Below are positions 9,082-15,597 of a DNA stretch of 64,000 nt, piece after piece. Location of the stretch: positions 55,796 through 119,795 of the forward strand of contig JAGFXR010000004.1 in the NCBI GenBank assembly GCA_017861365.1, in the 5' to 3' direction. This DNA is from Oscillospiraceae bacterium (lineage in GTDB: Bacteria > Bacillota > Clostridia > Oscillospirales > Oscillospiraceae). The position numbers were made by a program, and so were the translations under genes. Position 1 is the first letter of the stretch, and every line of letters begins with the position of its first letter. The notes beneath the pieces are model-generated. The model worked only from the letters and a program-made list of their open reading frames with translations. It was not told where the DNA came from and did not search any database.

Positions 9082-9627
9082 TCAGCTCTCCTCTATAATT
9101 CCATAGCCGCCGCCGTTACGGCGGTAAACCACGGCGAATACCCCGTCCGCCTCTTCATTGCGAAACGCGAAGAAGGTATGCCCCACCAGATTCATCTGCA
9201 AAATCGCTTCCTGCACAGACATGGGCTTGAGCGGGAACCGCTTGGTGCGAATCACGTCAAAATGATCCTCGGAAACGCTTTCCGGCGCAAAGTTGGAAAG
9301 TTCAGCTTCATCAACAGTGCGCTCAAAGGCATCCTGACGCAGACGCTTTTCCAGTCTGGTTTTATTTTTGCGGATTCTCCGCTCAATAGAGGACACAGCC
9401 GCGTCAATGGAAGCGAACATATCCGAGGTGGACTCCGAGACGCGAATAATGGTGCCGCCGGAGCGAACGGTAACCTCAGCGCGGTTCTGGTCTTTCTCCA
9501 CGCTGAATACAATAGAGGCCTCGGCGTCCGACTTGAAATAGCGGTCCAGCTTTCCAACCTTTTTTTCAGCATAAGCGTGCACAGAATTAGGAAGCGTAAC
9601 CTTTTTGTCTGTAAATCTAAATTTCAT
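9082..9627 (-). CDS. hpf: Ribosome hibernation-promoting factor, long form
   Basis: Binds and dimerises 70S ribosomes into inactive 100S particles in stationary phase. The N-terminal beta-alpha-beta-beta-beta-alpha ribosome-binding domain (residues 1 to about 100) is followed by a linker. The C-terminal dimerisation domain (IRTKRFPLKPMSVQEAILQMNLVGHTFFAFRN) marks the long form. I chose the ATG at 9627 (MKFRFTDKKV), preceded by AAGGAG; the frame stays open to 9759 but without homology. A good promoter lies at 9777-9805. Confidence 0.95.
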   Translation of the reverse strand: MKFRFTDKKVTLPNSVHAYAEKKVGKLDRYFKSDAEASIVFSVEKDQNRAEVTVRSGGTIIRVSESTSDMFASIDAAVSSIERRIRKNKTRLEKRLRQDAFERTVDEAELSNFAPESVSEDHFDVIRTKRFPLKPMSVQEAILQMNLVGHTFFAFRNEEADGVFAVVYRRNGGGYGIIEES

Positions 9628-9776
9628 CTGTCTCAACTCCTTGACTTTGTATATGGCGCCTGTTGCAGATGCTCTCAAGGCAGACCCGTGACACCGTGCC
9701 GCAGTCCCCGCGCTGTGTTTTTCCAGGGGCAGAGTCGCAGGGAGATCGGCCTGTATCACACAGCTGCCTTGCGGTT

Positions 9777-9805
9777 ATTATACCACGCCTTGTACAAAAT
9801 GTCAC
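9777..9805 (-). promoter_or_regulatory. Promoter of hpf
   Basis: Reading the minus strand: GTGACA (9805-9800), 17-bp spacer, TATAAT (9782-9777). The -35 box lies inside the last codons of the fumarase gene. The leader before the hpf ATG is about 140 nt. Confidence 0.65.
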
Positions 9806-10644
9806 AGGGTTTTTTCAGCATGTCTCGTTACATGGCAGCCCAAATTCACCACGCAGGGCAGCCCGGCAATGTGGGTCGCATGGGGCAGAATACAGACTGA
9901 AAGAGCTGTGGTTCGTCCGCCGAGCCCCTGAGGCCCAATACCAAGCCCGTTGATCCGCTCCAGCACCCGCTGCTCCATTTGCGCGTAATATCCATCCGGA
10001 TTGCTTTCGTTCATCGGGCGGAGCAGTGCCTTTTTCGCCAGCAGCGCCGCCAGCTCGGATGTACCGCCCAGTCCCACACCCACTACCACGGGCGGGCAGG
10101 GATTGGAGCCAGCCTCCGACACGCACCCCACAATAAAATCCTCGATATTCTGTTGGGTCGCGGAGGGATTAAACATCTTCATCCGGGTCATATTTTCACT
10201 TCCAAAGCCCTTGGGCGCGAGAATGAGCTTAAGTCCGTCCCCTGAAACCAGGCGCAGATGGAGCACCGCCGGGGTGTTGCTGTTGGTGTTCACGCGACGC
10301 AAGGGATCCTCCACGATGGACAGGCGAAGATGCCCCTGCGTGTAACCTCTGGCGACCCCTTCATTGACCGCGTCCTCCAGAAGTCCTCCCGTAATCCGCG
10401 CGTCCTGCCCCAGCTCCGCAAACACCACCGCCATCCCCGTGTCCTGGCAGATCGGCAGGCGTTTGGCCTGCGCGAACATGAAATTTTCTTTCACGTCCTC
10501 TAAAATGGCTTTGCCCACCGGAGACGGCTCCGCCGCCGCCGCGGACGCGATGGCGGATTGGAGATCGACAGGGAGCCTGCAGTTTGCCTCAATGCATAAA
10601 TCATGCAGCGCCGTTACAATCGCTTCATATGTGATTTCGCGCAT
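9802..10644 (-). CDS. Fumarate hydratase class I, alpha subunit
   Basis: Iron-sulfur hydro-lyase subunit acting on fumarate/malate, or on tartrate; the two families cannot be told apart here. Three cysteines that would hold a [4Fe-4S] cluster are visible in PICQDTG, VGCVSEAGSNPC and NLGCHVTR. At 280 residues it is the usual alpha-subunit size for two-gene enzymes. The matching beta subunit is not next to it: hpf lies downstream and yabR upstream. No strong Shine-Dalgarno is obvious beyond GAAGAAGG before the ATG. Confidence 0.88.
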   Translation of the reverse strand: MREITYEAIVTALHDLCIEANCRLPVDLQSAIASAAAAEPSPVGKAILEDVKENFMFAQAKRLPICQDTGMAVVFAELGQDARITGGLLEDAVNEGVARGYTQGHLRLSIVEDPLRRVNTNSNTPAVLHLRLVSGDGLKLILAPKGFGSENMTRMKMFNPSATQQNIEDFIVGCVSEAGSNPCPPVVVGVGLGGTSELAALLAKKALLRPMNESNPDGYYAQMEQRVLERINGLGIGPQGLGGRTTALSVCILPHATHIAGLPCVVNLGCHVTRHAEKTL

Positions 10645-10703
10645 AAGGCACCTTCTTCCTTACAATTTTTTTGTCAACATTCCACATTCGACATTCTTTT
10701 CGG

Positions 10704-10732
10704 TTGACATCTTTGCATCAATATGTTAAATT
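10704..10732 (+). promoter_or_regulatory. Plus-strand promoter for a possible small RNA
   Basis: A perfect TTGACA (10704-10709), 17-bp spacer and TAAATT (10727-10732), pointing away from the fumarase gene with no plus-strand gene downstream. Confidence 0.45.
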
Positions 10733-10757
10733 ATACCTGTGGCTCACCGAATTGGAA
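10730..10757 (-). promoter_or_regulatory. Possible promoter of the fumarase alpha gene
   Basis: On the minus strand a perfect TATAAT (10735-10730) with a weak TTCCAA (10757-10752) 16 bp upstream. It overlaps the -10 of the plus-strand promoter, so the two may compete. Confidence 0.4.
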
Positions 10758-10851
10758 TTCCTTTTTTGAACGGTTTCCATTCGGCCTCATTCCATTCTCC
10801 CGCGCACACATGCTTGGACGCTTTCCTAGTATTAGGAGGGCGTCTTTTTTT
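10739..10851 (+). ncRNA. Candidate small RNA of about 113 nt, family unknown
   Basis: A promoter (10704-10732) and a strong intrinsic terminator (10817-10851) bracket a stretch without a convincing ORF. Inside is a 10-bp stem with one bulge: CCGAA-T-TGGAA (10747-10757) with TTCCATTCGG (10775-10784). It does not resemble 5S rRNA, SRP RNA or a riboswitch I know, and a 6S RNA would be longer with pairing ends. Both boundaries are inferred. Confidence 0.4.
10817..10851 (+). terminator. Intrinsic terminator of the candidate small RNA
   Basis: GACGCTTTCCTA (10817-10828) pairs with TAGGAGGGCGTC (10833-10844), including two G-T pairs, with loop GTAT, followed directly by seven Ts. The T-run lies only on the plus-strand side. 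Confidence 0.75.
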
Positions 10852-10882
10852 ACCCTGATTCCCTGGCCAAGGTACAGGAACA

Positions 10883-10910
10883 AGAGCAGGCAGAAATTTC
10901 TGCCTGCTCT
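10883..10910. terminator. 28-bp perfect palindrome after yabR
   Basis: AGAGCAGGCAGAAA followed at once by its reverse complement (10883-10910). It lies just downstream of the yabR stop (minus strand) and probably ends that operon, although no long T-run follows on the minus strand. Confidence 0.5.
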
Positions 10911-10926
10911 ATGTATCTCGCTTTTA

Positions 10927-11415
10927 CTATTTCTTGCCGCGGCGGGAATTACGCTTATCTACAAAATGAAGGTCGGAGAGCTTGCTGTCAGACGCCGCCA
11001 TAAACTTCTTCAGGCGATCCTCAAAATCCTGCGGCTCCTTATTTTCCATCGGACGGGACATCCCGCCTCCCGAACGGACTCCGCCTTGCCTGGGCGCGCC
11101 TCCACCCTGCCGGGGTGCGCCTGCGGGGCGCGATGCGTTCCCGCTGGGCCGGAATCCGCCATTGTCCTGCCGGTGAGGCTGCTCCGCCGCCTTCTTGATG
11201 GAGAGGTTGATCCTGCCCTGGTCATCGATTCCGATGACCTTCACCTTAACCTCTTGTCCTTCCGCGAGATGATCCTTCACGCTGTTGACATAGGAAAAGG
11301 CAATCTCCGAAATGTGCACCAATCCGGATCTGCCCTCGGGCAGACTGACGAATGCACCAAAATTTGTGATTCCTGTCACTTTTCCTTCCAGAATCGAACC
11401 TACTCCAAACTCCAT
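10927..11415 (-). CDS. yabR: S1 RNA-binding domain protein, YabR type
   Basis: Residues 1 to about 72 form one S1/OB-fold domain (GSILEGKVTGITNFGAFVSLPEGRSGLVHISEIA..GQEVKVKVIGID). A Gly/Arg/Pro-rich low-complexity segment follows, then a short charged C-terminus (DFEDRLKKFMAASDSKLSDL) seen in Clostridia homologues. It probably binds RNA; its precise job is unknown. The ATG at 11415 is preceded by AAGGAGG, 14 nt away, rather far. It is last in the yabP-yabQ-divIC-yabR order, the same as in Bacillus subtilis. Confidence 0.9.
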   Translation of the reverse strand: MEFGVGSILEGKVTGITNFGAFVSLPEGRSGLVHISEIAFSYVNSVKDHLAEGQEVKVKVIGIDDQGRINLSIKKAAEQPHRQDNGGFRPSGNASRPAGAPRQGGGAPRQGGVRSGGGMSRPMENKEPQDFEDRLKKFMAASDSKLSDLHFVDKRNSRRGKK

Positions 11416-11481
11416 ACTAACCGAAATATCCTCCTTAATTTTGAAACAGAAACCTGGCTGCATGGCCGCACACATCATACC

Positions 11482-11760
11482 TTAGTTATCGCTGTCATAA
11501 AAAACGATTTCTCCGGGTTCTACCAGTCCCAGCTTCTCACGGGCAATGGCCTGAATCCGCTCCGGGTCACTGCTGTTTTCAATGCTGTCGCTTAGCTCTG
11601 CGTTGACGCGGGTTTGCTCTTCCACCTGATTGGCCGCTTCTTCTTGTTCCTGTTTCAACTGCTGTACTTGACTGCGCAGCCCGAGCAGCGTGGTTGTCAG
11701 GAAGATAAACAGCGTGACGATGACTATCTTTGTGACCATTCCGGCTTTTTTGAACTTCAT
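11482..11760 (-). CDS. divIC: Septum formation initiator, DivIC/FtsB family
   Basis: Small bitopic membrane protein of the divisome, expected to work with FtsL and DivIB. A short basic N-terminus, one transmembrane helix (about residues 9-28), a coiled coil rich in Gln/Glu (SQVQQLKQEQEEAANQVEEQ) and the family's C-terminal block (RIQAIAREKLGLVEPGEIVFYD) are all present in 92 residues. GGGAGGG lies 10 nt before the ATG. Its first 182 bases overlap the yabQ reading frame, an unusually long overlap. Confidence 0.92.
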   Translation of the reverse strand: MKFKKAGMVTKIVIVTLFIFLTTTLLGLRSQVQQLKQEQEEAANQVEEQTRVNAELSDSIENSSDPERIQAIAREKLGLVEPGEIVFYDSDN

Positions 11761-12253
11761 TGGCTGTCTTCCCTCCCGCTCTGGCTGATCTTCGCTTCTC
11801 GGCTTCCCTCATTTCTTCGGGTATCTGCTTTATTTTATACCATTTCCTACGATAATGAAAGTCATTTTTTATTTTTTTATTAAAATTTTTCAAGAGACGA
11901 AACATTAAAAGAACCGGATAGCACAATGTTTTCCATAAAAACACAAAAAGATCGAACAGCCAAGTGCCAAATCTGCGCACCCACCGGCTGAACACGAAAA
12001 AATAGAGTGCTCCGCCAAGCCCTGTCGCGGCCACCGCAAAGATGCGCACCTCGCCCCCGGTGACCGCAATGGCGAACACAAACAGCGCTGCCGTCACAAG
12101 CAGCCAAAACAAAAAATCCAGCACTCCCCCCAAAAAGCGCAGGCCGCGGCGGATTCGGAACAGAAAAAAGACATCATAGAGCACACCAATCATGATCCCA
12201 AGCGCGGCAGCCTGCCCCATGGCCACCCCTTGCTGTGTGACGGAAATTTCCAT
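11579..12253 (-). CDS. yabQ: Spore cortex biosynthesis protein YabQ
   Basis: Membrane protein needed for spore cortex formation in Bacillus. The N-terminal 130 residues hold several hydrophobic helices and the family's GIMIGVLYDVFFLFRIRRGLRFLGGVLDFLFWLL block. The C-terminal third is basic (KKIKNDFHYRRKWYKIK) and then becomes low-complexity Arg/Gly where it overlaps divIC. I start at the ATG at 12253, one base after the yabP stop, which suggests translational coupling. The last 60 or so codons overlap divIC and may not be genuine; a frameshift in the A-rich stretch near 11865-11890 would explain this. Confidence 0.8.
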   Translation of the reverse strand: MEISVTQQGVAMGQAAALGIMIGVLYDVFFLFRIRRGLRFLGGVLDFLFWLLVTAALFVFAIAVTGGEVRIFAVAATGLGGALYFFVFSRWVRRFGTWLFDLFVFLWKTLCYPVLLMFRLLKNFNKKIKNDFHYRRKWYKIKQIPEEMREAEKRRSARAGGKTANEVQKSRNGHKDSHRHAVYLPDNHAARAAQSSTAVETGTRRSGQSGGRANPRQRRAKRQH

Positions 12254-12254
12254 A

Positions 12255-12545
12255 TCAGCGGAACAGGTGAGAAAACAGGCCGCCGCCCTTTTCTCTTCCC
12301 TCATCCTCGTAAAGCAGCGCTTCCACTGTTCCCGCGACTTTCAAATCTCCGCCCTCCAGGCTCAGCTTTTCAATATGAAGGTCATTCCCCCGCACAATCA
12401 GGGTACCGCAGCTGGTGTACATGACGATTTCCGAATCGTCAAAGCGTTCCACCTCCTCTACTCCGGAGACGGAAAGGGCGGCACGCCCTTCTAAAATGAT
12501 ATGATGGGGCGTTTGAGGGCGAGTCGATTTCTCATCGTAGGTCAT
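12255..12545 (-). CDS. yabP: Sporulation protein YabP (YabP/YqfC family)
   Basis: Small soluble sporulation protein, 96 residues, with the family pattern PHHIILEGRAALSVSGVEEVERFDDSEIVMYTSCGTLIVRGNDLHIEKLSLEGG split over a beta-rich core. AAAGGAGAG precedes the ATG. In Bacillus it is needed for coat and cortex assembly and is expressed in the mother cell. It begins the operon; I could not pick out a convincing sigma-E promoter upstream. Confidence 0.9.
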   Translation of the reverse strand: MTYDEKSTRPQTPHHIILEGRAALSVSGVEEVERFDDSEIVMYTSCGTLIVRGNDLHIEKLSLEGGDLKVAGTVEALLYEDEGREKGGGLFSHLFR

Positions 12546-12654
12546 TTACCATCTCTCCTTTGATATTTGGGGGCACAAAATCCCGCAGCTCTTTCCGTAA
12601 ACTATATGGGACGAGATGGCTGGATATGCCTGCCGCTTACCGTCGGCGAAAAAA

Positions 12655-12690
12655 AGCGTTCCCATGGGTGTATTTTCCCGTGGGAACGCT
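12655..12690 (-). terminator. Terminator of bioY
   Basis: AGCGTTCCCATGGG (12655-12668) pairs with CCCGTGGGAACGCT (12677-12690), one G-T pair. On the minus strand the hairpin is followed by seven Ts, so it ends bioY transcription. Confidence 0.8.
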
Positions 12691-12707
12691 CAAAATGACA
12701 CTTTGTC

Positions 12708-13280
12708 TCAATTCCCTTCCGAATGATTTGAGGCTCTTTGACCAACCGGACGGCGCAGTGCTCTCCTCAACGGCTTCATTAAAAACACGGTCACCGCGAT
12801 TTTCAGCGCGTCTCCGGGCAGAAATACCAGCATACCCTTGGCCACCACCCAAAACGAAACTTCCTTCGCCATGTAAAATTTCATAATCAGATACACATAG
12901 GGCGTTCCAATCAGGTAGAGCACCGCGTCTCCCGCCACGCAGGCCAGCGCGCTTCTGACCAGCCCACAGTTACCCTGTGTCAGCTTTCCAATCAGCCATG
13001 CCGCGGGAATCAGGCCCAACAGGAACCCAAAGGTGGGCTGGAACACATATCCCAAGCCGCCTCCGTGGGTAAAAAGCGGAATCCCTGCCAGTCCCAGCAG
13101 AATGTATACCGCCTGAGAGAGCGCGCCGTATCTCGCGCCAAGCAGTACGCCTGCCAGCGCCGTAAACAGGAACTGCAGGGTGATCGGCACCGTACCCACC
13201 GGAATCTGCAAAAACGCGCCTACGGCGGTCAGCGCGGCGAACAGCGCCGCAAACACCAAATCACGGGTATGAAGTCTCAT
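12708..13280 (-). CDS. bioY: Biotin transporter S component BioY
   Basis: Substrate-binding membrane subunit of an ECF-type biotin importer. It has six hydrophobic helices in 190 residues and the conserved segment VPITLQFLFTALAGVLLGARYGALSQAVYILLGLAGIP. The GYVFQPTFGFLLG stretch is also typical. GGAGG precedes the ATG. The promoter and two BirA-type operators lie upstream, shared with birA, so biotin should repress it. No biotin biosynthesis genes are nearby, consistent with a scavenger. Confidence 0.95.
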   Translation of the reverse strand: MRLHTRDLVFAALFAALTAVGAFLQIPVGTVPITLQFLFTALAGVLLGARYGALSQAVYILLGLAGIPLFTHGGGLGYVFQPTFGFLLGLIPAAWLIGKLTQGNCGLVRSALACVAGDAVLYLIGTPYVYLIMKFYMAKEVSFWVVAKGMLVFLPGDALKIAVTVFLMKPLRRALRRPVGQRASNHSEGN

Positions 13281-13295
13281 CTTAATCTTCCTCCG

Positions 13296-13328
13296 ATTGT
13301 AAACTATTATTTTTATTTGGTTTACAAT
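13296..13328. promoter_or_regulatory. BirA operator 1 (bioY side)
   Basis: Perfect inverted repeat ATTGTAAAC (13296-13304) / GTTTACAAT (13320-13328), matching the TTGTwAAC-spacer-GTTwACAA form of Firmicute BirA sites. It covers the bioY -10. Confidence 0.85.
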
Positions 13329-13352
13329 ATCACATTTTTTGTTTATTGTAAA
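13324..13352 (-). promoter_or_regulatory. Promoter of bioY
   Basis: Minus strand: TTTACA (13352-13347), 17-bp spacer, TATTGT (13329-13324). Its -35 lies in operator 2 and its -10 in operator 1. Confidence 0.6.
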
Positions 13353-13376
13353 CCCTCTATTTTTTGTAGTTGACCA
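13346..13376. promoter_or_regulatory. BirA operator 2 (birA side)
   Basis: TTGTAAACC (13346-13354) and AGTTGACCA (13368-13376), an imperfect copy with the same 13-bp spacing as TTGTAAACT / GGTTTACAA in operator 1. It overlaps the birA -35 and the bioY -35. Confidence 0.6.
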
Positions 13377-13398
13377 TTAATAAACAGTACACTATAAT
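13370..13398 (+). promoter_or_regulatory. Promoter of birA
   Basis: TTGACC (13370-13375), 17-bp spacer, perfect TATAAT (13393-13398). Confidence 0.75.
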
Positions 13399-13469
13399 GA
13401 ATCACATAAAGCGGATCCTTTTTGTTTATTTGCACGGCAGCCGCCGCGCCAGTTGAAAGGAATATCATA

Positions 13470-14459
13470 ATGGGACGTGAAACAATTCTTACCCTGCTGA
13501 AAACAGCAGATGGTCAGTATCTCTCCGGAGCGGAAATGAGCCGTGCTCTGGGTATCACACGGGCAGCGGTCTGGAAATCTATTGAAAGCCTCCGGCAGGA
13601 TGGGTATGAAATTGATTCACTGCCCAATCGCGGTTATCGCCTGCACCATTCTCCCGACCGTTTGAGCGTCGGGGAGTTGGCCTGGCGGCTCTCCGACGGC
13701 CCGATTGGGCGGGAGCTGATCTGCCTGGATCAGGTCGATTCCACCAACAGTGAACTGAAGCGGCGCGCCGCGGAAGGGGCGCAGGAGGGTCTTGTCGTTC
13801 TTGCCGACCAACAGACCGGAGGTCGGGGACGGCTGGGGCGCAGTTTTTCTTCCCCTGAGGGAAAAGGACTCTACCTGTCTGCCCTATTGAGTCCGGCCCT
13901 GCCGCCGTCCGATGTGGTTAATCTCACTGCGTGGGTGGCAGTGGCTGTCTGCGACGCAATTGAGCGTGCGGCTGGTGTGCGTCCCGGCATTAAGTGGACC
14001 AATGATATAATTTTAAATCAAAAAAAGCTTTGTGGTATTTTAACAGAGATGAGCATGGAGGCGGAGAGCGACACGCTTCAGTATGTGGTCGCCGGGATCG
14101 GCATCAATGTCTCTCAGGATGAATCTGATTTTGGCGACCTTACCTCCGTTGCCACATCGCTGAAACTGGGAACGGGGCTATCCGTCCCCCGGGCGGAGCT
14201 GGCCGCGGCGGTCATCAATGCGCTCAATGAGATGTATCAGGACTTCCCCCGCAATAAGGCGGCTTATTTAAGCCGGTACCGTACAGACTGTCTGTCCGTG
14301 GGCCGGGAGGTACGGCTTTTGCGCGGCAATCATTCGGAACCTGTTTTTGCGCAGTCTGTTGACGACGACTTTCGCCTGGTGGTGCGTTACCCCGACGGCA
14401 GGCTGGAAACGGTTTCGGCTGGTGAGGTGTCCGTCCGTGGCTTGCTGGGCTATATCTAA
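13470..14459 (+). CDS. birA: Bifunctional biotin-protein ligase / biotin operon repressor
   Basis: Activates biotin to biotinyl-AMP, transfers it to biotin-dependent enzymes, and as a dimer represses biotin genes. An N-terminal winged helix (residues about 1-60, AEMSRALGITRAAVWKSIESLRQDGYEIDS) makes it the DNA-binding, group II form. The ligase core has QTGGRGRLGRSF, KWTNDI and KKLCGILTEM, and a C-terminal SH3-like domain follows. I start at ATG 13470 with AAAGGA upstream; the ORF extends to 13422 without homology. Divergent from bioY and under shared operators. Confidence 0.95.
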   Translation: MGRETILTLLKTADGQYLSGAEMSRALGITRAAVWKSIESLRQDGYEIDSLPNRGYRLHHSPDRLSVGELAWRLSDGPIGRELICLDQVDSTNSELKRRAAEGAQEGLVVLADQQTGGRGRLGRSFSSPEGKGLYLSALLSPALPPSDVVNLTAWVAVAVCDAIERAAGVRPGIKWTNDIILNQKKLCGILTEMSMEAESDTLQYVVAGIGINVSQDESDFGDLTSVATSLKLGTGLSVPRAELAAAVINALNEMYQDFPRNKAAYLSRYRTDCLSVGREVRLLRGNHSEPVFAQSVDDDFRLVVRYPDGRLETVSAGEVSVRGLLGYI

Positions 14460-14524
14460 AGGGCTACGGATTCCATTACGATAGAACAATTCTTTTTCGA
14501 AAATGTGGCTTTTCCAATTTCATT

Positions 14525-14589
14525 TTGACAGGTGTCTTGACAATACCCAATCGTCTGTTATAATAGTCTCAACACATGTCAAGACACCT
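14525..14589 (+). promoter_or_regulatory. Promoter of niaX with paired NiaR-like operators
   Basis: TTGACA (14537-14542), 16-bp spacer, TATAAT (14559-14564). The -35 is part of AGGTGTCTTGACA (14530-14542). Its exact reverse complement TGTCAAGACACCT lies at 14577-14589, just after the expected start. A second TTGACA (14525-14530) directly precedes the first arm. TGTCTTGACA resembles what I recall of the NiaR motif, and NiaR is encoded at 3.2 kb. Confidence 0.7.
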
Positions 14590-14610
14590 ATACAATTGGA
14601 GGAACTACAT

Positions 14611-15177
14611 ATGAATCGAAGCCGCAGCGTTTATCGTCTGGTTCTGGCCGCCCTGCTGGTCGCCATCGGAATCATGATCCCCATGACCTTTCCAAAGCTT
14701 ATCATCCCGCCCATGTCCTTTACACTGGCCTCCCATGTGGCCATATTTCTTGCCATGTTCATTTCACCCTCCGTTGCCGTGATTGTATCCCTCGGTACAA
14801 CCGTGGGCTTTGTGTTCAGCGGTCTGCCCATCGATGTGTGGTGCCGCGCCCTGAGTCACGTGGTATGGGCCTTCGCAGGGGCTCTGTGGCTGCAAAAGCA
14901 TCCCGACACACTCACAAAACCTTTGAGCAGCACTCTTTTCTGCCTGATTATCGCGGTGGTACACGGCGCGCTGGAGCTTTTGGTCATTGTCAGCCTCTAC
15001 TTCGGCGGACTGAGCTCCATGACGGAGAAAATAACCAATGCCGGCTTCCTGTTTGTGTTTTTCCTTGTCTTCGCTGGCTCTGTCGTCCACAGCAGCATCG
15101 ATTATATTCTGGCAAATCTTGTTTGGGTTCCGTTGCGGAAAGTAAAGACATTTTCGCAAATTGCATCGGCAAAGTAA
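14611..15177 (+). CDS. niaX: ECF transporter S component, niacin type (NiaX-like)
   Basis: Predicted substrate-binding membrane subunit that would use shared EcfA/EcfT energy-coupling proteins, not encoded here. The 188 residues form about five or six helices. The N-terminal stretch LVLAALLVAIGIMIPMTFPKLIIPPMSFTLASHVAIFLAMFISP and the RALSHVVWAF segment match my memory of NiaX. TTGGAGGA precedes the ATG at 14611. The NiaR-like operators upstream independently support niacin as substrate. A strong terminator follows. Confidence 0.75.
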   Translation: MNRSRSVYRLVLAALLVAIGIMIPMTFPKLIIPPMSFTLASHVAIFLAMFISPSVAVIVSLGTTVGFVFSGLPIDVWCRALSHVVWAFAGALWLQKHPDTLTKPLSSTLFCLIIAVVHGALELLVIVSLYFGGLSSMTEKITNAGFLFVFFLVFAGSVVHSSIDYILANLVWVPLRKVKTFSQIASAK

Positions 15178-15189
15178 CCAGACTTTCAA

Positions 15190-15228
15190 GGAAAGCCCCC
15201 TCCGGCAGAATACCGGAGGGGGCTTTCC
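15190..15228 (+). terminator. Terminator after niaX
   Basis: Perfect 16-bp stem, 15190-15205 with 15213-15228, GC-rich core CCCCCTCCGG, 7-nt loop. No long T-run beyond the CTTTCC of the arm. Confidence 0.75.
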
Positions 15229-15361
15229 TGATTTATGAGGGATTTCCATCTTGTGCTTGAGCACAAAAATGACAGATTTCAGATATACCCTTGCATTTCA
15301 ATACTTTTTTGAAAGAAACGCTTCACCCAAAAAATGAAAAACCCAATTCTCTCCTCCTATT

Positions 15362-15409
15362 TTGCGGGTTTTTTCCGTGTCGAAAAATTGATGCATCAAA
15401 AAACCGCAA
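15362..15409. repeat. Inverted repeat upstream of amtB promoter
   Basis: TTGCGGGTTTTTT (15362-15374) pairs with AAAAAACCGCAA (15398-15409) with one bulged G, with a TGATGCATCA palindrome at 15389-15398 inside. It ends 19 bp before the -35 of amtB and could be a regulator site. The rest of 15229-15361 shows nothing I recognise. Confidence 0.4.
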
Positions 15410-15428
15410 GAGAAAATGAAACTCTCCC

Positions 15429-15457
15429 TTGACATATCTTCAAAAATGAATTATGAT
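15429..15457 (+). promoter_or_regulatory. Promoter of amtB-glnK
   Basis: TTGACA (15429-15434), 17-bp spacer, TATGAT (15452-15457). The leader before the amtB ATG is about 135 nt. Confidence 0.7.
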
Positions 15458-15518
15458 ATGCTCATACTTCCGGAAGAAGACAGCAATAAAAATGAAGGCT
15501 CATCAAGTGAATAAATTA

Positions 15519-15566
15519 GCAACGGAGCTATCATCGCAATGCATCATTTATGTATTGCTTTGTTGC
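15519..15566 (+). promoter_or_regulatory. Nested hairpin in the amtB leader
   Basis: GCAATGCAT (15536-15544) pairs with ATGTATTGC (15550-15558), one G-T pair, loop CATTT. An outer GCAAC (15519-15523) can pair with GTTGC (15562-15566). TTCATTTTTT follows at 15571-15580, so it could act as an attenuator, but the stem is AT-rich. Confidence 0.35.
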
Positions 15567-15597
15567 TTCGTTCATTTTTTGATAAGGAGTGAGGAGA

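Noticed and set aside
10739..10851. Candidate RNA as 5S rRNA, SRP RNA or 6S RNA
   Set aside because: It lacks the conserved 5S core, the SRP tetraloop region and the long end-pairing of 6S.
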